DNA of 58,924 nt from Thermomucor indicae-seudaticae (GCA_000787465.1 JSYX01000179.1:1-58924); one strand, 5' to 3'. Shown: positions 37,088 through 48,074, counted from the stretch's first letter. The notes: generated from the sequence alone by a model not told the origin. Translations and numbers: made by a program.

Positions 37088-38323
37088 TTAAGATGTTAGT
37101 ACATCGGTAGAGTGCAAAGTCAAGCCAAATGATACTGTACTGTCCAAGTCGGCATCATAGACAAAGTAAGCATTGTAGTCTTGGTTTGGTTTGGACATGG
37201 TGCCATCAGGCGCAACGTTGACGGGGATCAAAATGTGGTCGTCGCGCTTGGTATATTCGTCTGTGGGACAGGACATGAGCATAAGAGTTTCCTCAAGAAC
37301 AACGAAGGTACAGAAAAGAGGGCTTACCGTGAAGGTTTTGACGCTCATCCTCATTGGGTTCGTTCTCGTTGGGTTCATTCTCGTCTTCGTCAAACTTCAT
37401 CAAAACCTTGTCGCGCTTCGTGTATTCATCTAACAACCAATAGCCATGGTTTTAGTACATGTAAGGTAATCTTTCAGTCAAGACCATATAACTTGCCATC
37501 AGGATCCTCGCTTTCATCAGGGTCAAACTTTTCCTTGTCACCATTCTCGTCGCTTTCATTGGCGTCAAACTTTTGCTTGTCACTATGATCGGGAACGTTG
37601 TGTTGCTTAACCAAGTCTGCTTCGCCAATGTCGCGCTTCGTAATATCATCTAAAAGAAAAGATATGTATCAGCATCCTCATTTTGCCTTAAAAGAAACGA
37701 CCTTACCTTGTTGAGCGGCAATTATCAAAGGCTTGCCGTCGGACAACTTCTTGCCATCCGATACAGGCCAGCTATGGACCAGATCTACATAGCAAGAGGG
37801 TTGAGGGCTCAAAGGGAACAATACAAAGCTTCTTATTTTACCTTGAATCTTGGTTTGATCAACGTTCACGTCATTGTAATAGTGAGCTTTAGTCAGTTGG
37901 CCGTTTGACAGGACAAGTCCTTGGTTGCCATTGACAGGTTCAAGCAGCAGAATATCTTCGTCGCGCTTGTGGATCGAGCCTAAGTTTCCACGACAGAGAG
38001 AAGATCCGTTAGAAGACAACATTGCGTTTGCAGTGGACCGGTTCCGGTACTCGTACCATCCGGATGACGAACAGTGCCTATGAAACGAAGAAGAGCAAGA
38101 TGGTACTTAGTGGGAAGCAATAATATTGCACAGCATTCGATATTACACACCTATCACGGCATAATCAATCTCTTCACCATGGTTGCCCTTGGAGTGACCG
38201 TCCGAGTAACCGTAACCGTCATTGTCGTGGTGCCTCGGAGGAAGGTTGTGGGGCGCAGCCATGACCGAAACAGCGATCATGCTGGTGGCGATAGCGATAG
38301 AAGTGATAGTAAGACGAACCATG
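37088..38323 (-). CDS. Secreted modular protein with four Lys-Arg-Asp sites (candidate kexin-processed precursor)
   Basis: I know no family for this gene. The first exon (38151-38323) encodes a signal peptide (MVRLTITSIAIATSMIAVSV, then MA-APHN) and a His/Asp/Gly-rich stretch. A 27-nt microexon (38051-38077) and further exons follow, all joined in phase 1. Four later exons open with the same dibasic block: SSIHKRDEDI, DDITKRDIGE, DEYTKRDKVL and DEYTKRDDHI. The Lys-Arg-Asp codons are identical (AAG CGC GAC) in all four, at 37960-37968, 37630-37638, 37410-37418 and 37241-37249. Blocks between are acidic (DENGDKEKFDPDESEDPD; DEDENEPNENEPNEDER), and the last is VNVAPDGTMSKPNQDYNAYF. KR in a secreted protein is a typical Kex2 site, so release of several peptides is possible; that is inference. 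A TATA box lies 79 bases upstream. One intron is GC-AG. Confidence 0.7.
37430..37496 (-). other. GC-AG intron in the secreted repeat protein gene
   Basis: A 67-nt intron with donor GCAAGT and acceptor TTAG. It joins ...SEDPD to DEYTKRD in phase 1. The overlapping GT donor five bases later would give an immediate stop. Confidence 0.7.
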
Positions 38324-38401
38324 GTATAAGACAGTCAGAAAAAACGAATGTTAAAGATATTGCGTGATGATATGCGCATTTGCCAGCAGGGCTACCTGCC
38401 T

Positions 38402-38409
38402 TTTATATA
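38402..38409 (-). promoter_or_regulatory. TATA box of the secreted repeat protein gene
   Basis: TATATAAA on the minus strand, 79 bases upstream of the ATG at 38323. Confidence 0.55.
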
Positions 38410-38651
38410 AATGTGTATTTCCCTTTCGATGACCGACCCGTACAAACGGTAGACGTTTCTTTGAAAGGGATATTAATTAATTGATCCTGCAATCAAGGGA
38501 CGCGAACGAAACTTATATTGCCTTTAGAGTTATCAAGCAAAGGGATCCTATTAAATTGAATTGACAGGGATTGATTGTCGATCGATATGCTGCTATATGC
38601 AATTGGTGGGGAGTTCAATGGCGCAAAAAACACAGAGATGCATTATTTTAC

Positions 38652-38972
38652 TTATGACATTTGACGTAGTGCATCTTCAGAAGCCTTCTCCTTTTCAATC
38701 TTTCCTTCCCGACTGAGTCCTCTTCGTGGCTCCTTGAATCCGGTTTCAGTCAATGCATTTCCTCCAAAGGTTTCATCGAACTTGGCTCCTGACGTGGAGA
38801 ATCCAGTAGGGTCCACGTTTCTGACACCGCGGATGTCGCGTTCCGAAGCATCGTAAGCACCTTGTTCGAGGTATTCCTTGAATTTGCCGAGTCCACCTTC
38901 AGCGGCCTCTTGCTGAGCATTGTCCATAGATTGCTTGACTGAGCCAGACGTATATCTCAGTTGATCAGCCAT
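38652..38972 (-). CDS. Small hydrophilic protein, unknown family
   Basis: A 106-residue single-exon protein (MADQLRYTSGSVKQSMDNAQ ... EKASEDALRQMS). It is rich in Gly, Glu, Lys, Asp and Ser, without Cys or Trp, with no signal peptide or membrane segment. A short helix-prone start (QQEAAEGGLGKFKEYLEQG) is followed by a Gly/Asn/Thr-rich middle (GFSTSGAKFDETFGGN). This composition is hydrophilin- or stress-protein-like, but I cannot assign a family. It is divergent from the 6-phosphogluconate dehydrogenase gene with about 205 bp between starts. Confidence 0.6.
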   Translation of the reverse strand: MADQLRYTSGSVKQSMDNAQQEAAEGGLGKFKEYLEQGAYDASERDIRGVRNVDPTGFSTSGAKFDETFGGNALTETGFKEPRRGLSREGKIEKEKASEDALRQMS

Positions 38973-39179
38973 CTTTTTGAATGTCTAGGTAGAAAAGAAA
39001 CGTATTTCCTGTTTGACCTTTTATACGTAACGTACGCAGGAAAAACGTAACAATGACGCGTTGCATGAATTAACCCATGTCTGTATACATAACTCACATA
39101 TTGTTTCATGGGTATCGTCATAGAATAAACACAAGTCGTTATTCTATTCTTTACTCTTTCTTGTTTTCTTCACTCTCTC

Positions 39180-40906
39180 ATGTCACAACAAGCGACGTAA
39201 GTTATAAGGATGCATTTGTATTTAACAAAACCACTATAATTAAAGACAACGACTACGCGTCTTATCTGACCATTTTAGTGCGGATATCGGTCTTATCGGC
39301 TTGGCCGTGATGGTAACGCCAACGAGAACTCTCTTAAGCATGTTTGAGAGAGAATAACGCCAACAACCCTTTTAGGGCCAAAACCTGATCCTGAACATGA
39401 ATGATCACGGGTTCGTTGTCTGCGCCTACAATCGAACAGTATCGAAAGTCGACCACTTCTTGGAGAATGAAGCCAAAGGTGAGAAGAAATGGGCGGTGGG
39501 AATTAGCTGTCTTCTCATCTATTAGGACGATAGGCACAAAAATCGTTGGTGCTCACAGTGTGGAGGAACTGTGCAGTAAACTGAAGCGACCACGTAAAAT
39601 CATGCTGCTTGTGAAGGCGGGCTCGGCAGTGGATCAGTTCATTGAGCAGCTATTGCCGCATTTGGAAAAGGGCGATATCATCATTGACGGCGGCAACTCA
39701 CATTTCCCAGACACCAATCGACGCTGCAAGGAATTAAAAGAAAAGGGTTTCTTGTTTGTGGGATCCGGCGTGTCTGGCGGTGAAGAAGGAGCTCGTCATG
39801 GCCCGTCATTGATGCCTGGTGGTCATCCAGAGGCCTGGCCACATATTCAACCTATCTTTCAAGCGATTGCTGCCAAGGCACCCGACGGTCAACCTTGCTG
39901 TGATTGGGTCGGCGAGGAAGGTGCAGGACATTACGTCAAGATGGTCCATAATGGCATCGGTAAGTGCTGTAGTACAGTTCGGAGGAGAACTCATGGCACT
40001 AGAAACTCACACGCGAAGGGTACAGAATATGGCGATATGCAGTTGATTTCTGAAGTGTACCACATTATGAAAGAAGGACTTGGATTCAACGATGACGAGA
40101 TGGCAAATATCTTCGAGAGCTGGAACAAGGAAGAACTGGACTCGTTCTTGATTGAAATCACACGCGACGTGCTACGGTTCAAGGACACAGATGGTCAGCC
40201 CCTTGTTGAGAAGATTCTGGACAAGGCAGGCCAAAAGGGCACCGGCAAGTGGACGGCCATTGACTCGCTGGACAGAGGTATCCCAGTCACCCTGATTGGC
40301 GAAGCAGTTTATGCTCGCTGCCTATCTGCACTCAAAGACGAGCGCACGCGCGCTGCCAAGATCCTCAAGGGTCCCACTAACGCAAAGTACCAAGGAGACA
40401 AGCAAAAGTTTGTCGCGCAGCTCGGTCAGGCTCTGTACGCGTCCAAGATTGTCTCCTATGCCCAAGGGTTCATGCTCATGCGGCAAGCCGCGCATGACTT
40501 TGGATGGAACTTGAATTATGCAGGCATCGCCTTAATGTGGCGTGGCGGTTGCATCATTCGCTCCGTGTTTTTGGGCCAAATCAAGGACGCCTTCACCAAA
40601 AATCCTAAACTCGAAAACCTCTTGTTTGACCCTTTCTTCCAAGAAGCTTCTGCAAAGGCTCAAGATTCATGGCGCGCTGTGGTTGGCGCAGCCGCTTCTT
40701 TGGGTATCCCGACCCCTGCCTTGTCCACTGCCTTGAACTTTTATGACGGACTTCGTCATGAACGCTTGCCGGCCAATCTCATCCAAGCCCAACGAGACTA
40801 CTTTGGCGCTCACACTTATGAACTCCTCAGTGACCCTGGCAAGTACGTTCACACAAACTGGACAGGTATTGGTGGCAATGTCTCTGCTTCGACTTACCAA
40901 GTTTAA
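39180..40906 (+). CDS. GND1: 6-phosphogluconate dehydrogenase (decarboxylating)
   Basis: Oxidative pentose phosphate pathway enzyme converting 6-phosphogluconate and NADP+ to ribulose 5-phosphate, CO2 and NADPH in the cytosol. After a tiny first exon (MSQQAT) comes the Rossmann start DIGLIGLAVMGQNLILNMND, then CAYNRTVSKVDHFL, DGGNSHFPDTNRR, VGSGVSGGEEGARHGPSLMPGG and the catalytic [21 protein letters not shown]. The substrate signature is ILDKAGQKGTGKWTAIDSLD, with LMWRGGCIIRSVFLG, and the protein ends THTNW-like VHTNWTGIGGNVSASTYQV. The intron at 39960-40025 (66 nt) cuts the catalytic loop between NGI and EYGDMQ; it has no stop, so unspliced RNA would insert 22 residues. The leader before the ATG is CT-rich. 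Length about 490 residues, as expected. Confidence 0.95.
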
Positions 40907-41089
40907 CATATTCACACACGGAAAAAAAGGATAATAAAGACTGGGGGTTTTGTCTCGTAACTGAGCATTGTTTTCTTCTTTTGCTTTGCAACGAGTAACC
41001 AAGATGATGTATACAATTGGAGGTAGAATGTCTAGCTTGCGAATACGTGTACAGTACTTGTACAGTGGGAGGATGGGGTGGTTTTGAAA

Positions 41090-43108
41090 CTAAGGGATAC
41101 GGACACTGATACTGTCATGTAAGCTCGGTAACTGTTGGAGCTCCAATTTGTCTTCGTTGGCTTTTTCTGCATCGTGATTGACCGGCATACCATAGCGGAC
41201 GTTGCGAATAAAGATTGCACAGATGACTCCAAAGCCACTGGCAACAATAGGAGCGATGAAAACGTTGTGCAGAGCATGCATATACGCCTTTATGACGGGC
41301 TGCTGGACGTCTGACGGCAGGTTGCGAATATAAAGGTAATTACCGAGTGCACCATACTCGTTCGCGATGGCAAGCACCTCTGGATCAAGGCCTTTGTATT
41401 GTGCCTCCAAGAAAGTGGAATACAGGGTCTGATAGATGGCGACACCGATTGAAGAAGCGAGCAGCATAAAAAAGTTGCACTACATACATAGTAGGAGAGG
41501 AGGACATTAGTAAGTTGTCTGTAGTTATGAAGATTAAGGGGAAAAACTTACAAGACTGGTAGCGACAGCCATGTTTTCCTTTTTGGCGACAGATTGGACT
41601 CCCAGGATTGAGTTTTGCTGTGACAAGCCAAATGCCAGACCGCAAAAAGTCAAAAAGCCTGCTTGACGACCCCAGGAACTGGTTTCATTGACGGTGAAAA
41701 AGAGACCGTAGCCAAGAAGGTTGGATGCAGCAGCCACCAGAATGTATACTTTAATGTAGTTAAAGTATCGGAGCAATAGTCCACCGCCGAGAGAACCAGC
41801 GATCAGACAGGCCATGAAAGGGATAAGTCGGATACCGGATTGCGTGCTGTCGGCACCAAAGACAGCCTGGAAGAGAATGGGACCAAAGTACAAGGTGCCA
41901 ACAAAACCAAGACCCAAGCAGCACAGGTACAGGTAAAAGATCAAAATGCTCGGATTCAATACGACTTGAGCAGGAATAATCTATGTATGCAATGCATCAG
42001 GTCAATCATGCGTGTGTGTGTATACAGTGGTAATAAGGACATCTAAATAACTTACCGGTTCCTTGGCAATCCAGCCTTCGGAAATGACCAGTAGAATCAA
42101 AGAGACGCCAGCGGCCACAAAGGCACCAATGGCGTGTCCAGAACCCCAACCGTACTATAATAATAATCATAACGAATGAGTACATCCTCGCATCACGATA
42201 TACAATTTCTCTGCAGCAAGTCTCTGTCTGAGCCCTTATCATACCAGAGGTCCCCAACTTAGGGCTAGCAAAAGACAGCAGATCAAGCCGATAGAGAACA
42301 CCGTACCGAGCACATCGATACGCTTGACCTTGGTCAGGAACGAGGATTTCTGGACAGGAGCCGTCTCGCGCAGGAAACAAAGAGCCAGGACAAATCCAGT
42401 GCCGCTCAAGATGAGGTTGAGCCAGAAATCCCATCGCCATGACAGATAGTCGACGAACGCGCCTCCGATCAAGGGGCCCACAACACTGGCTAAACCATAG
42501 ACAACCGCCAACATGGACTGCAGTCGTGGCCGCCAATCGATAGGTGCAATATCAGTGATAATCACGTAAAGCATCGACATCATACCACCAGCGCCAAATC
42601 CTTGAATGGTTCGACCAGCAATTAAGCCTTGGATGTTGCGAGTCGTAGCGTTCACGATAGACGCAATAAGAAACAAAGCCATGCCAAACATCAAAACTGG
42701 CTTTCGACCGAAAATGTCAGAGAACTTCGGACACCAAGAAGGAAAGAGTCAGATATAGCACATTTCGGTGAAGGGTGTGTTGGTTATTACCTTGCCAGAT
42801 AATGGCTGAAAGGCGTTCATGGCAACCATGTAGGAAGTCGCGATCCAGGTCTGTTGCTCGAGAGCATCCAGCTCTGTTGCAATAATGCTCATCGCTGGAG
42901 CCACAACCGTAGAGTTGAGCGAGATTGTAAACATGGTCAATACAAGCGCAAAAATAACGATCATAAGCTTGATGGTCTGCCAGACTGTTCTTCGGTTCGT
43001 TGCTTCTGGGACCGATTCCTTGCTTGCGGGGGCATGTTCTGAAATAATGGTATCTGTATCCAGGCTACGCCCTGGCTGCTGTGGTGCAGAGTCTTGCGCT
43101 GATATCAT
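41090..43108 (-). CDS. MFS drug:H+ antiporter-type transporter (DHA2, 14 segments)
   Basis: Plasma or vacuolar membrane exporter of the major facilitator superfamily. A hydrophilic N-terminus is followed by the first segment LMIVIFALVLTMFTISLNST, then APAMSIIATEL, QQTWIATSYMVAMNAFQPLSGK, the loop motif A after an intron (FSDIFGRKPVLMFG) and GRTIQGFGAGGMMSMLYVII. Motif C-like LASVVGPLIGGAFVDYLSWRW leads to FWLNLILSGTGFVLAL. A second bundle contains FYLYLCCLGLGFVGTLYFGP, LIPFMACLIAGSLGGGLLLRY and FCGLAFGLSQQNSIL. These match the Azr1/Vba-type DHA2 family (toxic compound or basic amino-acid transport); the substrate is not predictable. About 560 residues with five introns. A TATA-like TATATAA lies at 43195-43201. 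Confidence 0.85.
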
Positions 43109-43741
43109 GAGTAATATATAGATTATATAATACGACTATATTTTACAAGGAGTATGATGACAGAGCGAGGGAGGGGAAAATGGTGAGGTGAGAATTATAT
43201 ATCGTATCAAAGCCGGCGGAAGAGTGGTACAACTGCCCCCGGCTGCTCGGCGAAATCGAACAGCCACCCAATGCCAAAGCTCGATTCCGAAATCCAGCGG
43301 CTAAATCATTTGAATTTCATGATCTGCGGGCGGTAATCTGATCTGCATACCTTCCCCGGTTTAGGATACTGACTTCAGCATGTGGGCGCAATCTCAGTTT
43401 TACTTTCCTCGGCTAAAGTGTTGGACAAAAACTAAGAAAATCCATGCAACGTTTCCCGGAATTGGATGTAGAGGCGATATGTATAAGCTATTGTTCTGAA
43501 TCACCGCTTGCCCATTCTTATTACTGTCTATCCCACCAAAAGCAAGCGTGAAAACACACACATGACCCATCCACGTTTACGGGACATAAACGTATTCTGG
43601 ACACCAGATGTTTGTAATAGCATCTCACCGAAACTCAGGTGGACATTCGTCTCCAGAGTCATCAATACAATGGAAAGCCCAATTTTTCCTTTGTCTTCTC
43701 CCATATTGGGTGGACCTGATAAGGGCGGAGGGGGGTTTGCT
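43109..43741. other. Intergenic region upstream of the MFS gene
   Basis: About 630 bp holding the MFS promoter (TATATAA on the minus strand at 43195-43201) and the DCP1 3' region. No further gene is seen. Confidence 0.45.
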
Positions 43742-45404
43742 TTATTTTGATAAAGTAACCTGAGAGCCCAGCAGTCCATTGCCATATAAGCGCACATGAG
43801 CAGGTTGCTCGTATTGCCCTTGTTGCCTTCGGTACTGATCATATAAAGTATCCAGAAACGTCGAATCATTCTAATTTACTATCTTGATTAGCATGATAAT
43901 GCTCTATCCAGCGTGCATAGCACTCACCTGGATTATGTTCATGAACTGCTGGATAAATTCCGGTTTGGATAGTACAGGCTGTTGTTCTCCTCCTATGCGC
44001 CGATTTATCTCATTCAACGTCGGGTCAATCAATTGGTGTGGTGTAAGTGGTGGAGCGCGCGTAAGAGGTGAAACATTAGCATAACCCATCGGGGAAACTG
44101 CTGCTGCTGTTGATGGTGGCACCGAACCGCTCTGAAGTGCCTGCAGCAATGAGGCTGTCTTTTGTGGAGATGCGTTCCCATACGATGTATGATAAAACGG
44201 TTTTGTAAGCTGTCCATTGTTTGGTATAGACGATGAAACTGAGGATAACATTGGTGAAGATTGTTGCAATGAAGCGGCGATATTGAACGGTACATGGTCC
44301 TTGGAGACTATCGTGCTTCCATTAAGTCCAGGTGTTTGGTATTTGTTTGGCGCATATTCAGAAGACCGTGATTGCTCAGATGCACCGGCGTTGCCGCTTG
44401 ACTGATTGATGGGTGCGGTTGGGTTGTACCCATGATTATATGCACTGTTGGTAATAGTCGAAAGCTCTGGCATAAGGCCAGAACCATTAGGCTGCTTTGC
44501 CGCATAATTTGGTGAAGACTTGGAGCCTTGCAAGATCCGTAACAAATCTGGAACCCGCTGCTGCTGCTGCTGCTGAGGCGGCATTGGTTCGTGGACTGCT
44601 TCTGGAGCATATTCATGTGGAGACTGGTGCCTTATGGTTGCTTTCTTCAACAATTCCAGGATATCCACTCGATTTGCCTGTGGTGCGGCAGCGGAGGTTG
44701 ACTGAGACGGCTTATTGCTCATAGACTCTCGCAAACTAACTCCTTAAATGAGCCGAAAGCCTGCATCCGCCTATCCAGAAGAGCAACTTGCCGTAATATG
44801 TTGTCGAGCATTCGTTGTCTGTCGCGCTCCTCGTAGAGCCATAAGGCATAAGCTCTGCCTGGGTATAGCAAAGTTAGTTCTCTCTCCTAGATTGCCTTTC
44901 CTCTCAACAGCAGCAACCTTCTTTGTCTTTCTGATAATATATCAAAAATTCTCCATTGAACTCGATTGCAACAAAATCATTTAGGTATAGTTGGTAGTTG
45001 TCAACACTCTGCCGGTTGAGCATAAACAAGGCGTACTCTGGTGCCTGCCGCCTGATGCAAAGATAGAGAGACAAACGTGTAAAGCGTCGCGACCATATAT
45101 CAGCACTCCTTCACCAGCAAGTGATGTTACCGTTGTACAAGGAACAAGGCACCTTCAAAGCCCATTCTTGTCTAACATTTAAGACTCATTAGATAACGTG
45201 GGGGTACCAGGTCGACAACCGTGAAGCGACCGTTACCCATTCTCGCTTTATTGGATCAAATTCATAAACGGCAGCGTGAGATGACTGATCGCATATCCCG
45301 TTTATTTCGGGATCATGCCGTTGAAGTACTTTGAGATTAAACTTTCTGCGTTCTTCGAGATCCATGGCTTCAAAGAAGCCCCGAGAGTGCGTGTTCTTCG
45401 ACAT
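43742..45404 (-). CDS. DCP1: mRNA decapping enzyme subunit Dcp1
   Basis: Activator subunit of the Dcp1-Dcp2 decapping complex in P-bodies. The EVH1-like domain is spread over short exons: [47 protein letters not shown], then PEYALFMLNRQSVDNYQLYL, NDFVAIEFNGEFLIYYQ, and GRAYALWLYEERDRQRMLDN. A GC-AG intron (44736-44791) links it to a long Gln/Ser/Pro-rich region with RVDILELLKKA and VPDLLRILQG helices. The C-terminus is SKPEFIQQFMNIIQNDSTFL, the Dcp1 trimerisation helix. The last exon ends LLGSQVTLSK. The large open frame starting MSNKPSQ at 44722 is only an internal piece. ATG 45404 is taken as start; ATG 45365 (MDLEERR) is an alternative. The divergent uL14 gene starts about 96 bp away. Confidence 0.88.
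44736..44791 (-). other. GC-AG intron in DCP1
   Basis: A 56-nt intron with donor GCAAGT and acceptor TTAG. It joins RMLDNIL to RLRESMSNK in frame. The competing GT five bases inside would give a stop within eight codons. Confidence 0.72.
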
Positions 45405-45500
45405 GATGCTGTAATTATGGTTCCGCTGCGATGCCGTACCCACCAGAAGTGGGGTCCACTTCTTCGACTGCAATTAACCTCCCTCTCTTTCCAAGATAAC

Positions 45501-46165
45501 ATGCCGAAAGGGAAGCATCCATTTCTTTTTATGTTTTGGGGCAGACGATAAGAGGGATCAGATGAATTGATAGACGGATGGATGAACGTTCAAGGATGGA
45601 TCATAAAACCCTGATACTAAGCGAAATCGTTCATTTCCAACAGTTAGCATTTCCGGCACCAAGTACCGCATGACCCTTGGTCTGCCCGTCGGCGCTGTCA
45701 TGAACTGCGCTGACAACAGTGGAGCAAAGAACTTGTACGTCATTGCCGTCCGCAACATTAAGGGTCGCCTGAACAGACTTCCTGCTGCTGGCGCTGGTGA
45801 CATGGTTGTCGCCACTGTCAAGAAGGGCAAGCCTGAATTGAGAAAGAAGGGTACGACTTAACGATTAAAAGGCAAGTTTGAATGTTACTTTGACACTGCG
45901 TCAATAGTCATGCCCGCCGTCGTCGTCCGTCAACGCAAGGCCTGGCGCCGCCGAGACGGTGTATACTTGTACTTTGAGGACAACGCTGGTGTTATTGTTA
46001 ACGTACGTACGGTCTGCAATGAACTTATTAAGAATGTCATGCTCACGGCTTTATGTTAAACAGCCCAAGGGTGAAATGAAGGGATCTGCTATCACCGGCC
46101 CTGTTGCTAAGGAATGCGCTGACTTGTGGCCCCGTATCGCCTCGGCTGCTGGCACTGTTGTCTAA
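45501..46165 (+). CDS. RPL23: 60S ribosomal protein uL14 (L23)
   Basis: Large-subunit protein near the GTPase-interaction face of the 60S subunit. Conserved text: [66 protein letters not shown], then [32 protein letters not shown] and [20 protein letters not shown], ending [12 protein letters not shown]. Two introns (about 45851-45909 and 46003-46062) preserve frame. The first exon is uncertain: ATG 45501 (MPKGK) is a likely start, but no good GT donor joins it to the acceptor near 45645-45652. The body of the gene is certain; the N-terminal handful of residues is not. Confidence 0.88.
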
Positions 46166-46238
46166 AACGAACAAACAAAAATAAAAAAGGGAGAAGGAAG
46201 ATCTTACAAAGTTTATTGTCTAGACAATTATATAGTAG

Positions 46239-47785
46239 CTAGGCTTGAGAAGTGACCGATGGTTCATTCTCCTGTTGGGTATCGAAAATGGACTCTTCCG
46301 CGACTTGACCTAGTTGGCTATGGTAATGCCGCCATTCGTTTACGAATCGTTCGAGAGTCTTTGCAGCAATCTGACCTCCATTGTGAGCCACCAACCTCTC
46401 GGGTTCTTCGCAGCGACCAGATAATCGCGATGCTTGCTCAATGGCTTCGCTCCAATAACCAGCCTCAAAATCTTCTCGTGAGAGTTGGACCGCGCTACCT
46501 TGATCTTGCATAAGTTTCAGTAAACCGTATTCTTCTATGAATTGTGGTCGCGGGACATAGACGAATGGTGTGCCATGGCCAATGCACTCGCTGCAAGTAC
46601 CATAACCGAGTTTACCCAACACAACGTCAGCGGCATTGGTTAAGTCGGGCACGTAAGCATCACGAGATGCCCGATAAAATCCGCGAGGCAATGGAACGCC
46701 TTCCGGAGCGCAGCAAACTATACAGATCCAACCAGGTGGGAGCGGGTCTACCCATTCCCCTTTACCAAGCGCCTGTCCACCGAATGACAGTAGCAGGATC
46801 TTGTGTGACTCATATATTTCCTTTGGAATCCCCAATTCTTCCAGCACCTGTTCCCGTTCGACGTGATATTTTCTGAACACGAGCGGCACATCTACGATCC
46901 GCCGTTCAAAGGGCTTTTGTTGTTGCTGGAGTTTTTTGCTTGAAGTAACGTTTGCTAGACTTGTACATGGCAATTCCCGCTTCCCATTGACGACTCCCTT
47001 TGTGTGATACGGAAACGTTGCACTGACAGGCGTTTGAGGAACAAGATTCTCAGTGTCGTCAAAAGACGGGATTCGGATGGCTCCCGGCAATCTGACCAGA
47101 AGATCTGCCTTTCGATAGTCCTCGATTGTAACTTGGACCATCTTGCGGATTTCTTGATCCAGCTCGTCACCTTCACACAGACCTTTATACACTTCATCAA
47201 ACGTAAAGTTGCTGGCAATAGCAGCTGGAATGCCAGCTCGAGCAGCTGCGGCGCTTTTCCCATCAAGCAAGACGATAAGCTCAGGGTCTATGGCATTCAA
47301 GGTTTCTCTCTTACCAAGGAAGAAATGGTGCGTCGCAAACCACGCAGTCAGCACCGACTTGCTTTAACCATTCTGTTTCGGTTTGCAACGTCTCAGGTCT
47401 CCGTTCCAGGAACAGCTTTAGGTTAGCAATCGTTTTGAGACGGTCAACAGTATAAGCCAAAGGCTGCACGACGCCTGCGTCGATATCGGCTTGTCGGTAT
47501 ATAGCGCCCAGCTTTATAACATCGCGAAAAATAAAATCAGAAGCGTTCGAGACAACGTAGACTTTATGCTTGGCTGGCAGGTTCAAAATGTCTGTGATAA
47601 TTTGGTTTGCTCGAGTGGCGTGACCCCATCCTAAGCAATTGGGTCCATTTAGAAAAAAAAAGGGGGGCCCCTCTGTATTGCAAAAACAAAAAGCTTAAGG
47701 GCATACCGTGTCCAGAAACGTACACACAGAATACATAGGACTTTTGACAAGACTCTAAATTGGTGCTTATCGTCAATCTTGCCAT
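46239..47785 (-). CDS. Glycosyltransferase-like protein related to the N-terminal half of plant arabinokinase
   Basis: A GT-B-fold-like protein of about 465 residues. It opens MARLTISTN, then FCVYVSGHGWGHATRANQII; the GHG-(WF)-GHATR motif is the hallmark of the N-terminal domain of plant L-arabinokinase and of related UDP-glycosyltransferase-like proteins. Next: HKVYVVSNASDFIF, GADCVVCDAPFLPCAAAARAGIP, a low-complexity KKLQQQQK insert, VPLVFRKYHVEREQVLEELG, ILLLSFGGQALGKGEW, ICIVCCAPEG, and the C-terminal nucleotide-sugar region DVVLGKLGYGTCSECIGHGTPFVYVPR. No GHMP sugar-kinase half follows: the protein stops at VTSQA. Acceptor and donor are unknown. Two introns (about 47311-47290 and 47635-47705 regions) preserve frame; the start is at 47785. 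Confidence 0.7.
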
Positions 47786-48074
47786 GTTGCCGTAAAGACA
47801 AAAGGGAAAGTTTTGGTTCACCGCTGTACCACAACCGTGCGGGCGTAGGCGATCCCTCTCTGAAACGGGAACGAAAATTGCAAAAGCATACTTACCATGG
47901 TATGGTTTCAGAAAACAAAAGTCCCGAGGCGAAAAAATCTAGTACATGAACACCCCTGCGCGTTACCATCCGCATCAGCAGCAGACCCGTCCAAAGGCAT
48001 CAAGAGGCATGTAATTGAAAGTGCGAAAGTGTTGCAAAGCTTTATTACAGCACTTCGTATTAGTATGTCTTCTG
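47786..48074. other. Short intergenic stretch
   Basis: About 290 bp that should hold the promoter of the glycosyltransferase-like gene and the 3' region of the next minus-strand gene. No feature is recognised. Confidence 0.4.

Noticed and set aside
37678..38022. Single-exon reading MLSSNGSSLCRG as the start of the secreted protein
   Set aside because: It lacks a signal peptide, and its first part lies in an intron predicted from GTACCG...TTAG that joins the signal-peptide exon in phase.
44748..44984. Plus-strand open frame beginning MSRKPASAYPEEQ
   Set aside because: It is antisense to DCP1 exons that encode conserved EVH1 text; nothing supports the plus-strand reading.
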